Origin: Gammaproteobacteria bacterium
GTDB lineage: Bacteria; Pseudomonadota; Gammaproteobacteria; Chromatiales; Chromatiaceae
Assembly (NCBI GenBank): GCA_024510845.1
Contig: JANEMA010000015.1
Span: 1-35,560 of the forward strand
DNA: 35,560 nucleotides
Direction: 5' to 3'
Shown here: positions 6,925 through 15,157 of the stretch, in pieces
Numbering within the stretch: the stretch's first letter is position 1
Layout: each line of letters starts with the position of its first letter
Notes under the pieces: generated by a model
Databases searched by the model: none
Told to the model about the DNA's origin: nothing
The model's input: only the letters and a program-made list of their open reading frames with translations
Position numbers and translations under genes: made by a program

Positions 6925-6940
6925 AACAGATGGATCTGTT
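6925..6940. promoter_or_regulatory. Perfect 7-base dyad upstream of the frameshifted gene
   Basis: AACAGAT-GG-ATCTGTT is a perfect palindrome 19 bases before the ATG at 6959, in the divergent region shared with the DUF2892 gene. Its size and place suit an operator; the regulator is unknown. Confidence 0.4.
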
Positions 6941-6958
6941 TCTGGGAGACCTGCAGGG

Positions 6959-7302
6959 ATGAATACCATGGCCTCGATCCTTCTGCCAGTGCCCGGACCA
7001 CGTCCCGCATCCGGTGGGAGATCCAGACTGATGCCGCTGGCAGTGAGCAACGCCGAACTGGTCCGGAAGTACGGAATCCATCGCCATACGGTGGCCCCAC
7101 GTCGGTTCTGCGAGAACTGATTGCCCAGGCACTGGCGCTGGATCCGCGTCCGGCCTGCCGCAAAGGGCAGGACCTGCGGCGTTACGGGATGCGCGTCGAG
7201 GGCTTCGATGTGCGCTGGCGGGTCAAGGGTGACCGTGTCGAGGTGGATACCATCGTGCCGGTCGTCCCGGGCGACACGCCGGGGCTCAGTGCATCAGATT
7301 GA
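6959..7302 (+). pseudogene. Unknown small protein gene with an apparent one-base frameshift
   Basis: From ATG 6959 (GGGAG site upstream) the frame reads MNTMASILLPVPGPRP and NAELVRKYGIHRHTVAP, then stops early at 7118. The neighbouring frame takes over at the same place with TSVLRELIAQALALDPRPAC and continues protein-like (RRYGMRVEGFDVRWRVKGDR) to a TGA at 7300-7302. One extra C in the CCCC run at 7095-7098 would join the two into one protein of about 114 residues. The upstream part of the second frame (from 6922) is rich in Arg, Ser and Thr and looks non-coding. I do not recognise the family. It may be a sequencing error or a true pseudogene. Its 3' end overlaps the convergent cnoX-type gene by 17 bases. 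Confidence 0.55.
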
Positions 7303-8146
7303 ACAGGCGGCGACGGCCATCCTTTACCAGCGGCTCGTCCCCCAGTATGTCGAACAATCTGGGCAGTGCCTTGCGCGCGGCATCGTCACCATACTGGCGG
7401 TCCTTGCGCATCAGGGTGAGTAAATGCTCGATGGCCTGCTCGAACCGTTGTTGCAGTACCAGACCCATGGCCAAGCGGTAGCGAGCCTCGCTGTCGTTTT
7501 CGTCGACTGCGAGGCGTGCCTCCAGTTTCGGCAGGTCCTGCGCCGGTGGTGCTTCGCTGGCGAAGTGCAGCTGGCCGCGCAACCGGGCAACCTCGGGTTG
7601 ATCCTGCTCGCTGGCAGGTAGGCGGTCGAGCGCGGCCCTGGCCGCTTCCCAGTCACCGCTTGTCACATAGGTCTGTGCCAGTGCCACCGGGATGCGCGGG
7701 TTGTCGGGGTCGGTCGCAGCCACCGCCTCGAGGGCGGCGATGGCGCTGGTGGTATTTCCCTCGGCCAAGGCCTGCATGGCCTGTTCTACTGTGCTGTCGG
7801 ATTCGCGCGGCAGGTGTTTGTCCAGAAGTGTGCGAATGGCCGATTCGGGCAGGACGCCGGTGAAGCTGTCCACCTCGCGGCCGCCGTGAAACAGGCGAAC
7901 GTCGGGAATGGAGCGGACACCGAACTGCGCTGCCAGGGCCTGCTCTTCCTCGGTGTTGATCTTGGCCAGGATGAAGCGGCCCTGGTACTCTTCGGCCAAT
8001 TTCCCCAATACTGGTATCAGCATCTGACAGGGCTGACACCAGCTGGCCCAGAAGTCTGCCAGTACGGGACGTTCCATCGAACCCTGGATGACGATCTGTT
8101 CGAAATTTTCAGCAGTGACTTCCTGGATGCAGGACGAATTTCTCAT
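7286..8146 (-). CDS. cnoX: Thioredoxin-TPR co-chaperone (CnoX/YbbN type)
   Basis: The 286-residue protein has the two-part build of CnoX/YbbN (about 284 residues in E. coli). An N-terminal thioredoxin fold (about 10-110) carries the active site ASWCQPC (C37, C40) and the cis-Pro loop VRSIPDV. A C-terminal TPR-like helical region (about 118-286) follows, with repeats such as AIAALEAVAATDPDNPRIPV and EARYRLAMGLVLQQRFEQA. In E. coli CnoX holds unfolded proteins under oxidative stress and passes them to GroEL and DnaK, and its site there lacks a redox-active CxxC. Here the CxxC is complete, so it may also work as a disulfide reductase, as reported for some CnoX proteins. It is divergent from trxC. 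Confidence 0.85.
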   Translation of the reverse strand: MRNSSCIQEVTAENFEQIVIQGSMERPVLADFWASWCQPCQMLIPVLGKLAEEYQGRFILAKINTEEEQALAAQFGVRSIPDVRLFHGGREVDSFTGVLPESAIRTLLDKHLPRESDSTVEQAMQALAEGNTTSAIAALEAVAATDPDNPRIPVALAQTYVTSGDWEAARAALDRLPASEQDQPEVARLRGQLHFASEAPPAQDLPKLEARLAVDENDSEARYRLAMGLVLQQRFEQAIEHLLTLMRKDRQYGDDAARKALPRLFDILGDEPLVKDGRRRLFNLMH

Positions 8147-8282
8147 GCTTGTCTGCTCCTGAGATGGACGTGGAGATTACGGTCTTTCGGGCAGGTGGGG
8201 GCAGCGTGGGGATCTTCAAGCTTGAACGCATGACATGCCGTCCCCATGTGGCCTTCAATATATCGTTTCAGGAGATTCATCA

Positions 8283-8726
8283 ATGTCCGATGCCATGCAT
8301 ATGGTCTGCCCCAATTGTGGTGGGGTCAACAGCGTGCCAGTTGATCGGCTGGGGCGGAGCCCCAAGTGCGGCAAGTGCAAGCAGCCGCTGTTCCAGGCCA
8401 AGGCCTGGCCTGTGAATGGCCAGATGTTCGAAAGGCAGCTGACGCGCAGTGACATTCCCGTGCTGGTGGATTTCTGGGCTCCTTGGTGCGGGCCTTGTCG
8501 CATGATGGCCCCGGCTTTCGAACAGGCGGCAATCCGGCTGGAGCCGCAGGTGCTTCTGTTGAAGGTCAATACCGAGGAAGAGCAGGCCCCGGCAGCACAG
8601 TTTGGTATCCGTTCCATCCCGACCACGATTCTTTTCGTGGGAGGTTGTGAGATCGATCGTGTGTCGGGAGCGTTGGATGCGAGAGGTATCGTGGACTGGA
8701 CGCGGCAGGTATTGGCCAGGGCCTGA
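8283..8726 (+). CDS. trxC: Thioredoxin 2 with zinc ribbon (TrxC)
   Basis: The 147-residue protein begins with a zinc-binding region, CPNC (9-12) and CGKC (29-32), as in E. coli thioredoxin 2. A thioredoxin fold follows with active site WAPWCGPC (C69, C72) and the cis-Pro loop IRSIPTT. It should reduce protein disulfides in the cytoplasm, and in E. coli it is tied to oxidative stress. The frame extends upstream, but the ATG at 8283 has AGGAG nine bases ahead and matches the family start MVCPNC. It is divergent from the cnoX-type gene with 136 bases between them. The stretch NTEEEQAPAAQFGIRSIP is nearly the same as in that neighbour. Confidence 0.9.
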   Translation: MSDAMHMVCPNCGGVNSVPVDRLGRSPKCGKCKQPLFQAKAWPVNGQMFERQLTRSDIPVLVDFWAPWCGPCRMMAPAFEQAAIRLEPQVLLLKVNTEEEQAPAAQFGIRSIPTTILFVGGCEIDRVSGALDARGIVDWTRQVLARA

Positions 8727-8943
8727 TTCCCGGTCCTCTTTGTCCGTCTGTCCGGCCGGCTCGTCTCTGAGTGTTGTCGGTGGTGCGGGGGCAACTGCCT
8801 GCATTTTCGGCGTGGCGTGATGCCGGGTTTTCCCGTAAGATTGTCTCCCCAATACGGAGCATCGTGCCCGTCGTCCAACAGATCCTGTTTTTCTCCGGAA
8901 GACCTGCCCCGCAGTGCCTCCCGGTTTTTGGTGTGCGCGCATA
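8727..8943. other. Leader region before carA
   Basis: This 217-base gap holds no convincing gene. I see no clear terminator for trxC and no good -35/-10 pair or ArgR-type palindrome. No strong ribosome site precedes the carA ATG. Confidence 0.4.
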
Positions 8944-10083
8944 ATGACCAGACCGGCAATCCTTGTTCTCGAAGACGGCAGCGTGTTTCGCGGCCAGTCC
9001 ATCGGCGCCGACGGCCAAGCGGTGGGCGAGGTGGTGTTCAACACCGCGATGACGGGTTACCAGGAGATTCTTACCGATCCCTCCTATTCGCGGCAGATCG
9101 TGACCCTGACCTATCCGCATATCGGCAATGTTGGCGTCAATCATGGGGACGAGGAATCCTCGCGCATCCATGTCGCCGGGCTGGTGATCCGCGACCTGCC
9201 GCTGCTGATGAGCAACTTCCGCGCCGAGCAGCGGCTGGATGATTATCTGGCAGCACAGGGCATCGTCGCCATTGCCGGTGTCGACACCCGTCGCCTGACC
9301 CGCATCCTGCGTGAAAAGGGCGCCCAAGCAGGTTGCATCATCGCCGGGGAGGCATCGTCCGAAGACGAAGCCTTGGCCGCGTCGCGGGTCTTCCCGGGGC
9401 TCAAGGGTATGGATCTGGCAAAGGAAGTTACCACCGGGGCGCCCTATGAATGGGTGCAGGGGAGCTGGATGCTCGGTGGCTGCCTGCCCGAAGTGCTCCA
9501 TCCGGTCGGAAAGAATCTGCCGTGGCACGTGGTGGCCTGGGACTATGGTATCAAGCGCAACATTTTGCGCATGCTGGTCGATCGAAGTTGCCGGGTGACC
9601 GTGGTGCCGGCGCAGACGCCTGCTGCCGAGGTGCTGGCTATGCGGCCTGATGGGGTCTTCCTGTCCAATGGTCCGGGTGACCCCGAGCCTTGCACCTATG
9701 CCATCGAGGCGATCCGCGATGTGCTGGGTTCTGGGGTGCCTACCTTCGGTATCTGCCTGGGACACCAGTTGCTGGCGCTGGCAAGCGGCGCGAAGGTGGT
9801 GAAGATGAAGTTCGGCCACCATGGCGCCAACCACCCGGTACAGGATCTCCACACCGGTAGGGTGATGATCTCCAGTCAGAACCACGGTTTTGCGGTGGAC
9901 GAGGAGAGCTTGCCGGACAATCTGAAGGCTACCCACAAATCGCTGTTCGATGGTTCTCTGCAGGGTATCCACCGTACCGACGTGCCGGCCTTCGGCTTTC
10001 AGGGACATCCCGAGGCCAGCCCCGGTCCGCACGACGTGGCGCCGGTGTTCGATCATTTCATCGAGCTGATGGAGCAAGATTAA
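8944..10083 (+). CDS. carA: Carbamoyl-phosphate synthase, small (glutaminase) subunit
   Basis: The 379-residue protein supplies ammonia from glutamine to CarB for carbamoyl phosphate, feeding pyrimidine and arginine synthesis. The N-terminal domain has [20 protein letters not shown] and [10 protein letters not shown]. The C-terminal class I amidotransferase domain has [12 protein letters not shown] with the nucleophile Cys271 and [14 protein letters not shown] with the catalytic His and Glu. An upstream GTG (8914) is in frame, but the family N-terminus ([12 protein letters not shown], compare E. coli MIKSALLVLEDG) supports ATG 8944. carB follows after 72 bases, so the two are almost certainly co-transcribed. 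Confidence 0.97.
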   Translation: MTRPAILVLEDGSVFRGQSIGADGQAVGEVVFNTAMTGYQEILTDPSYSRQIVTLTYPHIGNVGVNHGDEESSRIHVAGLVIRDLPLLMSNFRAEQRLDDYLAAQGIVAIAGVDTRRLTRILREKGAQAGCIIAGEASSEDEALAASRVFPGLKGMDLAKEVTTGAPYEWVQGSWMLGGCLPEVLHPVGKNLPWHVVAWDYGIKRNILRMLVDRSCRVTVVPAQTPAAEVLAMRPDGVFLSNGPGDPEPCTYAIEAIRDVLGSGVPTFGICLGHQLLALASGAKVVKMKFGHHGANHPVQDLHTGRVMISSQNHGFAVDEESLPDNLKATHKSLFDGSLQGIHRTDVPAFGFQGHPEASPGPHDVAPVFDHFIELMEQD

Positions 10084-10093
10084 CCGCCGGGTA

Positions 10094-10127
10094 CGCCAAG
10101 TAGCACAAAGGTATTTTCTGCTTGGCG
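10094..10127. repeat. Palindromic element between carA and carB
   Basis: CGCCAAGTAG (10094-10103) pairs with CTGCTTGGCG (10118-10127) over ten positions (one G-T) around a 14-base loop. The right side continues with CTTGGCGGCCTTCGCGATCT, which looks like heptamer repeats of the (CTTNGCG) kind. No T-run follows. It may be a spreading intergenic repeat or an mRNA-processing or stability hairpin between the two subunit genes. Confidence 0.5.
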
Positions 10128-10155
10128 GCCTTCGCGATCTTCACGGTTCAACACA

Positions 10156-13100
10156 ATGCCTAAACGCACAGACATCGAAAGCATTCTCATCATTGGCGCT
10201 GGTCCCATCGTGATCGGTCAGGCCTGCGAGTTCGACTATTCGGGCGCGCAGGCCTGCAAGGCGTTGGCTGAGGAGGGTTGCCGGGTGATTCTGGTCAACT
10301 CCAATCCGGCTACCATCATGACCGACCCGGAAATGGCGGACGCGGTCTACATCGAACCGATCAACTGGCAGACCCTTGCCAGGATCATCGAGAAGGAGCG
10401 GCCTGACGCCCTGTTGCCCACCATGGGTGGGCAGACCGCGCTCAACTGCGCGCTCGACCTGGAGCGCGAGGGAGTGCTCGAGCAGTTTGGTGTAGAGATG
10501 ATCGGTGCCAGCCGCGAGACCATCGACAAGGCCGAGGACCGTGATCTGTTTCGCCAGGCGATGCAGAAGATCGGCCTGGGCATGCCGCGCTCGGCAATCG
10601 CCCATTCACTCGAAGAGGCCTTTCAGGTACAGGCGCAGATTGGGTTTCCCACCATCATCCGTCCCTCCTTTACCATGGGTGGGTCGGGTGGTGGTATTGC
10701 CTACAACCGCGAAGAGTTCGAGGAGATCTGTACCCGCGGGCTGGATCTCTCGCCTACTCGCGAGCTGCTGATCGAGGAATCCATTGCGGGTTGGAGGGAG
10801 TTCGAGATGGAGGTGGTGCGTGACCGCAAGGACAATTGCATCATCGTCTGCTCTATTGAGAATCTGGATCCCATGGGTATCCACACCGGCGATTCCATCA
10901 CCGTGGCGCCGGCACAGACGCTCACTGACAAGGAATACCAGATCATGCGCGATGCCTCGTTGGCAGTGTTGCGCGAGATCGGGGTAGACACGGGCGGCTC
11001 CAATGTGCAGTTCGCCATCAATCCCGACAACGGGCGCATGATCATCATCGAGATGAACCCGCGTGTGTCGCGTTCCTCGGCGTTGGCATCCAAGGCAACC
11101 GGTTTTCCCATTGCCAAGGTGGCCGCCAAGCTGGCGGTGGGTTACACCCTTGACGAGCTGCGCAACGAGATCACCGGTGGGGTCACACCGGCCTCATTCG
11201 AACCAGCCATCGACTATGTAGTCACCAAAGTGCCGCGCTTTGCCTTCGAGAAGTTCCCGGAGGCCGACCCGCGGCTGACCACGCAGATGAAGTCCGTAGG
11301 TGAGGTGATGGCCATTGGTCGCACCTTCCAGGAATCGTTACAGAAGGCCTTGCGTGGCCTGGAGACCGACAAGCACGGGTTTGATCCTGTGGTGGACCTG
11401 GACGCCGAAGGCGCCCAGGAGACCATCCACAACGAGATCCGTCAGCCGAGCGCCGAGTGCCTGTGGTACGTCGCCGATGCCTTCCGTGCCGGCATGAGTC
11501 TGGAGGATGTGTTCGAGGCGACTCGCATCGATCGCTGGTTCCTGGTGCAGATCGAGGATTTGGTGCGTGAGGAGGCCTCGGTGCGCGAGGACGGTTTCGA
11601 TGCTCTCGATGCCGACCGCTTGCGCACCCTCAAGCGCAAGGGCTTCTCCGATCGCCGTCTGGCCGACCTGCTGGACGTCACCGAGTCTGATGTGCGCGTC
11701 CGTCGGCAGGCACTGGGTGTGCGTCCTGTTTACAAGCGGGTGGACAGCTGTGCCGCCGAGTTCGCTGCCAGCACCGCCTACATGTATTCCACCTACGAGG
11801 AGGAATGCGAGGCTGCACCGACCGACCGCCGGAAGATCATGGTCCTGGGTGGTGGGCCGAACCGGATCGGACAGGGGATCGAGTTCGACTACTGCTGCTG
11901 CCACGCGGCCTTCGCGATGCGTGAGGACGGCTACGAGACTATCATGGTCAACTGCAATCCAGAGACGGTTTCCACCGACTACGACACCTCCGACCGCCTC
12001 TACTTCGAGCCGCTGACCCTCGAGGACGTGCTGGAGATCATCGATAAGGAGAAGCCCACAGGCATCATCGTGCAGTACGGCGGCCAGACCCCGCTCAAGC
12101 TGGCCGAGAATTTGGCCGCTGCAGGCGCGCCTATCATCGGCACATCGCCCGATTCCATCGACTTGGCCGAGGACCGTGAGCGCTTCCAGAAGATTGTCGA
12201 GGAGCTGGGTCTCAAGCAGCCGCCCAACCGCACCGCCACCAACCCCGAGGATGCGGTCACCCTCGCCGAGGAGATCGGTTTCCCCTTGGTGGTGCGGCCG
12301 TCCTATGTGCTGGGCGGTCGTGCCATGGAGATCGTACTCGATGTCGATGATCTCAAGCGTTATATGCGTGAGGCGGTGCGTGTCTCCAATGATTCCCCTG
12401 TGTTGCTCGACCGTTTCCTGGATGATGCCATCGAGGTGGACATCGATGCCATCTGCGATGGCAACGATGTGCTGATCGGCGGCATCATGGAGCACATCGA
12501 GCAGGCAGGGGTGCATTCTGGCGACTCCGCCTGTTCACTGCCGCCTTATACCCTGAGCCAATCGGTGCAGGACCGGATGCGCGAGCAGATCCGTGCCCTG
12601 GCGCACGGCCTCAAGGTGGTGGGGCTGATGAACACTCAGTTTGCCATTCAGGGCGACGATATCTACCTGCTGGAGGTCAATCCGCGCGCCTCGCGCACTG
12701 TGCCCTTCGTCTCCAAGGCCACCGGGCGGCCGTTGGCCAAGATCGCGGCGCGTTGCATGGCGGGCATCAGCCTCGCCGAGCAGGGTGAGATCGGGGAGGT
12801 GATTCCGCGACACTATTATGTGAAGGAGGCGGTCGTCCCCTTCATCAAGTTCCCCGGGGTGGACACCATTCTTGGCCCCGAGATGAAATCCACCGGCGAG
12901 GCGATGGGCGTGGGGGCTACCTTCGGTGAGGCCTTCGCCAAATCGCTTGAAGGTGGCAGCATGCGTCTGCCGCGTGCCGGAAAGGTGTTGATCTCGGTAC
13001 GCGAAGCTGACCGGGTGCGTGCGGTGCGTGTGGCGGCCGAACTGGCTGAACTGGGCTTCGAGTTGTACGCTACGCGTGGCACCGGCAAGGCGATCCGGGA

Positions 13101-13395
13101 TGCAGGAACATCCTGCGTGCTGGCCAACAAGGTGGCCGAGGGACGGCCTCACATCGTGGATATGATCAAGAACGATGAGTTCGATCTGATCATCAACACC
13201 ACCGAGGGCAAGCAGGCTATCATCGACTCTCGTTCCATTCGTGCTGCGGCTTTGCAGCACAAGGTGAGCTATACCACCACCATCGCCGGGGCAGAAGCAG
13301 TGGTGGTGGCATTGCGTCAGCCCGATGAACTGATCGTGCGCAGTCTGCGTGAACTACTTGGAACTGAGGTGGCAAGATGCAGAAGATTCCCATGA
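10156..13395 (+). CDS. carB: Carbamoyl-phosphate synthase, large subunit
   Basis: The 1079-residue protein is close to the E. coli length (1073) and has the duplicated layout. The first ATP-grasp half (about 1-400) has [19 protein letters not shown] and [12 protein letters not shown], and phosphorylates bicarbonate. An oligomerisation region follows. The second half (about 555-935), with [17 protein letters not shown] and [14 protein letters not shown], phosphorylates carbamate. A C-terminal MGS-like regulatory domain (about 940-1079; [10 protein letters not shown] near its end) binds effectors such as UMP or ornithine in relatives. The ATG at 10156 gives the standard start [17 protein letters not shown]. 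The 3' end overlaps greA by 19 bases, so the last residues (RCRRFP) are read from the greA start region. Confidence 0.97.
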   Translation: MPKRTDIESILIIGAGPIVIGQACEFDYSGAQACKALAEEGCRVILVNSNPATIMTDPEMADAVYIEPINWQTLARIIEKERPDALLPTMGGQTALNCALDLEREGVLEQFGVEMIGASRETIDKAEDRDLFRQAMQKIGLGMPRSAIAHSLEEAFQVQAQIGFPTIIRPSFTMGGSGGGIAYNREEFEEICTRGLDLSPTRELLIEESIAGWREFEMEVVRDRKDNCIIVCSIENLDPMGIHTGDSITVAPAQTLTDKEYQIMRDASLAVLREIGVDTGGSNVQFAINPDNGRMIIIEMNPRVSRSSALASKATGFPIAKVAAKLAVGYTLDELRNEITGGVTPASFEPAIDYVVTKVPRFAFEKFPEADPRLTTQMKSVGEVMAIGRTFQESLQKALRGLETDKHGFDPVVDLDAEGAQETIHNEIRQPSAECLWYVADAFRAGMSLEDVFEATRIDRWFLVQIEDLVREEASVREDGFDALDADRLRTLKRKGFSDRRLADLLDVTESDVRVRRQALGVRPVYKRVDSCAAEFAASTAYMYSTYEEECEAAPTDRRKIMVLGGGPNRIGQGIEFDYCCCHAAFAMREDGYETIMVNCNPETVSTDYDTSDRLYFEPLTLEDVLEIIDKEKPTGIIVQYGGQTPLKLAENLAAAGAPIIGTSPDSIDLAEDRERFQKIVEELGLKQPPNRTATNPEDAVTLAEEIGFPLVVRPSYVLGGRAMEIVLDVDDLKRYMREAVRVSNDSPVLLDRFLDDAIEVDIDAICDGNDVLIGGIMEHIEQAGVHSGDSACSLPPYTLSQSVQDRMREQIRALAHGLKVVGLMNTQFAIQGDDIYLLEVNPRASRTVPFVSKATGRPLAKIAARCMAGISLAEQGEIGEVIPRHYYVKEAVVPFIKFPGVDTILGPEMKSTGEAMGVGATFGEAFAKSLEGGSMRLPRAGKVLISVREADRVRAVRVAAELAELGFELYATRGTGKAIRDAGTSCVLANKVAEGRPHIVDMIKNDEFDLIINTTEGKQAIIDSRSIRAAALQHKVSYTTTIAGAEAVVVALRQPDELIVRSLRELLGTEVARCRRFP

Positions 13396-13853
13396 CGCTG
13401 GTCGGTGCGGAGAAACTGCGCGCCGAGCTACAGGAACTCAAGACCGTCAAGCGGCCTGCGATCATCCAGGCCATCGCCGATGCGCGTGAGCATGGTGACC
13501 TCAAGGAAAACGCCGAATACCACGCCGCGCGTGAACAGCAGGGCTTTATCGAAGGCCGGATCAAGGAGATCGATGCAAAGTTGTCGCATGCACAGATCAT
13601 CGACGTGGCATTGCTGGACGCCGGTGGCAAGGTGGTGTTCGGTGCCACCGTGGTGGTGCTGGACCTCAATACCGACGAGGAAAAGACCTACCAGATCGTC
13701 GGCGAGGACGAGGCCGACGTCAAGGAAAACAAGATCTCGGTGAGTTCGCCCGTTGCCCGCGCCCTGATCGGCAGGGAAGAAGGCGACGAGGTCACGTTGC
13801 AGGCACCGGGCGGCACCCATGAGTTCGAGATTCTCGAGGTCCGTTACGAATAG
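13377..13853 (+). CDS. greA: Transcription elongation factor GreA
   Basis: The 158-residue protein rescues backtracked RNA polymerase by stimulating transcript cleavage. The N-terminal coiled coil (about 1-75) has the acidic tip [11 protein letters not shown], whose Asp and Glu residues reach the polymerase active site. The C-terminal FKBP-like domain ends in [17 protein letters not shown]. Length and sequence match E. coli GreA closely. The ATG at 13377 lies inside carB, with GAGGTGG as ribosome site, so translation is probably coupled to carB, a compact carAB-greA arrangement found in many gammaproteobacteria. Confidence 0.96.
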   Translation: MQKIPMTLVGAEKLRAELQELKTVKRPAIIQAIADAREHGDLKENAEYHAAREQQGFIEGRIKEIDAKLSHAQIIDVALLDAGGKVVFGATVVVLDLNTDEEKTYQIVGEDEADVKENKISVSSPVARALIGREEGDEVTLQAPGGTHEFEILEVRYE

Positions 13854-13859
13854 ACGGAT

Positions 13860-13986
13860 TCACCACGAAGGGCTTGAAGAGCACAAGGAATTTTCATGCC
13901 GGCTGGCCGACAAGTTGCGGCCTGGAAAACGGGCCCAGCCTGTGGGCAGTTGTCATTTGCCGCTTTCTTCGTGTCCTTGATGGTGA
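13860..13986. repeat. Long-range inverted repeat between greA and yhbY
   Basis: The arm at 13860-13881 (TCACCACGAAGGGCTTGAAG...) and the reverse complement of 13965-13986 (TCACCATCAAGGACACGAAG...) agree at about 16 of 22 positions, with an 83-base middle. The arms consist of CACGAAG-like heptamers, the same style as the carA-carB element. It lies between convergent genes and may help end both transcripts. Confidence 0.45.
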
Positions 13987-13990
13987 AAAA

Positions 13991-14287
13991 TCACTTCGAG
14001 GGCAGGGCGATCTTCGGCTTCTTGTCGTTGCGTCTGAAGAATACCGCCATCTGGCCGATATGCTGGACCAGGGTGGCGTCGGAGGCAGCGACGAGGCGGT
14101 CGATGATCTCGCGGCGCCCGGCCTTGTCGGCCACGATCTTCACCTTGATCAATTCGTGGGCCTCGAGGGCCTGAGCCAGTTCCTCCAGCACCGTGTCATG
14201 GACGCCGTGCTGGCCGACGCGCACCACTGGCTTGAGGTGGTGCGCCAGGCTGCGCAAGTGGCGGATCTGCTTGTCGGACAGGGTCAT
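13991..14287 (-). CDS. yhbY: YhbY RNA-binding protein (CRS1-YhbY domain)
   Basis: This 98-residue single-domain CRS1-YhbY (CRM) protein associates with pre-50S ribosomal particles in E. coli. The domain fills the protein: MTLSDKQIRHLRSLAHHLKP, the GxxG-type loop VRVGQHGVHD, and IKVKIVADKAGRREIIDRL. The start ATG has GGAG upstream. It is convergent with greA and divergent from rlmE, the same order as in E. coli, and both yhbY and rlmE act on the large ribosomal subunit. Confidence 0.93.
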   Translation of the reverse strand: MTLSDKQIRHLRSLAHHLKPVVRVGQHGVHDTVLEELAQALEAHELIKVKIVADKAGRREIIDRLVAASDATLVQHIGQMAVFFRRNDKKPKIALPSK

Positions 14288-14316
14288 CGGGGCTCCGGGG
14301 CGGTGAAAAGGCGCGT

Positions 14317-14322
14317 ACTATA
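14317..14322 (-). promoter_or_regulatory. Candidate -10 box for yhbY
   Basis: On the minus strand TATAGT lies about 30 bases before the yhbY ATG within a GGCGC...GCGCC inverted repeat. The -35 region is weak. Its location in the divergent yhbY/rlmE gap supports a promoter for yhbY. Confidence 0.35.
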
Positions 14323-14434
14323 GCGCCTATCAGGAGAATGTAGGAGGCCCACCTTCGGGCCGAATGGTGCGGCGGGCCGGGATTTTGCAGCCAGGACGCC
14401 GTGCACACGGGTTTTGCAGGTAAGGTGGCCTGAA

Positions 14435-15055
14435 ATGGGTCGTTCGAAAAGCAGTCACCGCTGGATGCAGCGGCATGTCAACGACGAGTACGTGAAGCGG
14501 TCCCGGAAGGACGGCTATCGTTCGCGTGCGGCCTACAAGCTGTTGGAGTTGCAGGAAAAGGACCGTTTTCTCAAGCCCGGCCAGGTGGTCGTGGACCTGG
14601 GAGCGGCTCCCGGTGGCTGGTTGCAGGTGGCGCGGTCTGTGGTTGGCGGCAAGGGGCGGGTGATCGGCCTCGATCTGCTTGAGATCGATTCGCTGCCTGG
14701 TGTCGGGTTGCTGCAGGGAGATTTTCTCGAGGAAGCGACGCTGGTGCGCCTGGAGACCCTGCTGGACGGTCGTCCGGTCGATGTGGTGCTCTCGGACATG
14801 GCGCCCAATCTCAGCGGCATCGCTGCGGTGGACCAGCCGCGGTCGATGTACCTGTGTGAACTGGCACTGGATTTTTGCCACCGGGCGCTGCGCGAGGGGG
14901 GAGCCTTCGTGACCAAGGCCTTTCAGGGCGAAGGCTTCGACGGTTACTATCAGGGTGTGAAGACCAGCTTCCGGCGGGTGGTCTCGCGCAAGCCAAAGGC
15001 TTCGCGCCCAAAAAGCCGCGAGGTCTATCTGGTAGCCGGGAACTATCATTCGTAG
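14435..15055 (+). CDS. rlmE: 23S rRNA 2'-O-methyltransferase (RlmE/FtsJ)
   Basis: The 206-residue enzyme methylates U2552 of 23S rRNA with S-adenosylmethionine during 50S maturation. It has the SAM-binding [11 protein letters not shown] (52-62) and the K-D-K-E catalytic set at K35 (AAYKLLE), D121 (SDMAPN), K161 (VTKAFQG) and E196 (SREVYLV), each three residues before the E. coli position. A frame extension to 14414 exists, but the family start [11 protein letters not shown] and the AAGGTGG ribosome site favour 14435. ftsH follows after 102 bases, as in many gammaproteobacteria. Confidence 0.95.
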   Translation: MGRSKSSHRWMQRHVNDEYVKRSRKDGYRSRAAYKLLELQEKDRFLKPGQVVVDLGAAPGGWLQVARSVVGGKGRVIGLDLLEIDSLPGVGLLQGDFLEEATLVRLETLLDGRPVDVVLSDMAPNLSGIAAVDQPRSMYLCELALDFCHRALREGGAFVTKAFQGEGFDGYYQGVKTSFRRVVSRKPKASRPKSREVYLVAGNYHS

Positions 15056-15157
15056 TAGCTTACATTCGACACGTCTTTTCGTCGGGTCGCCGTGGCAATG
15101 GTCGGCCTGCCGTAAGAGGCTGACGGTTTTATTCCTGGGAGCGAGAGGTTCCGGATC

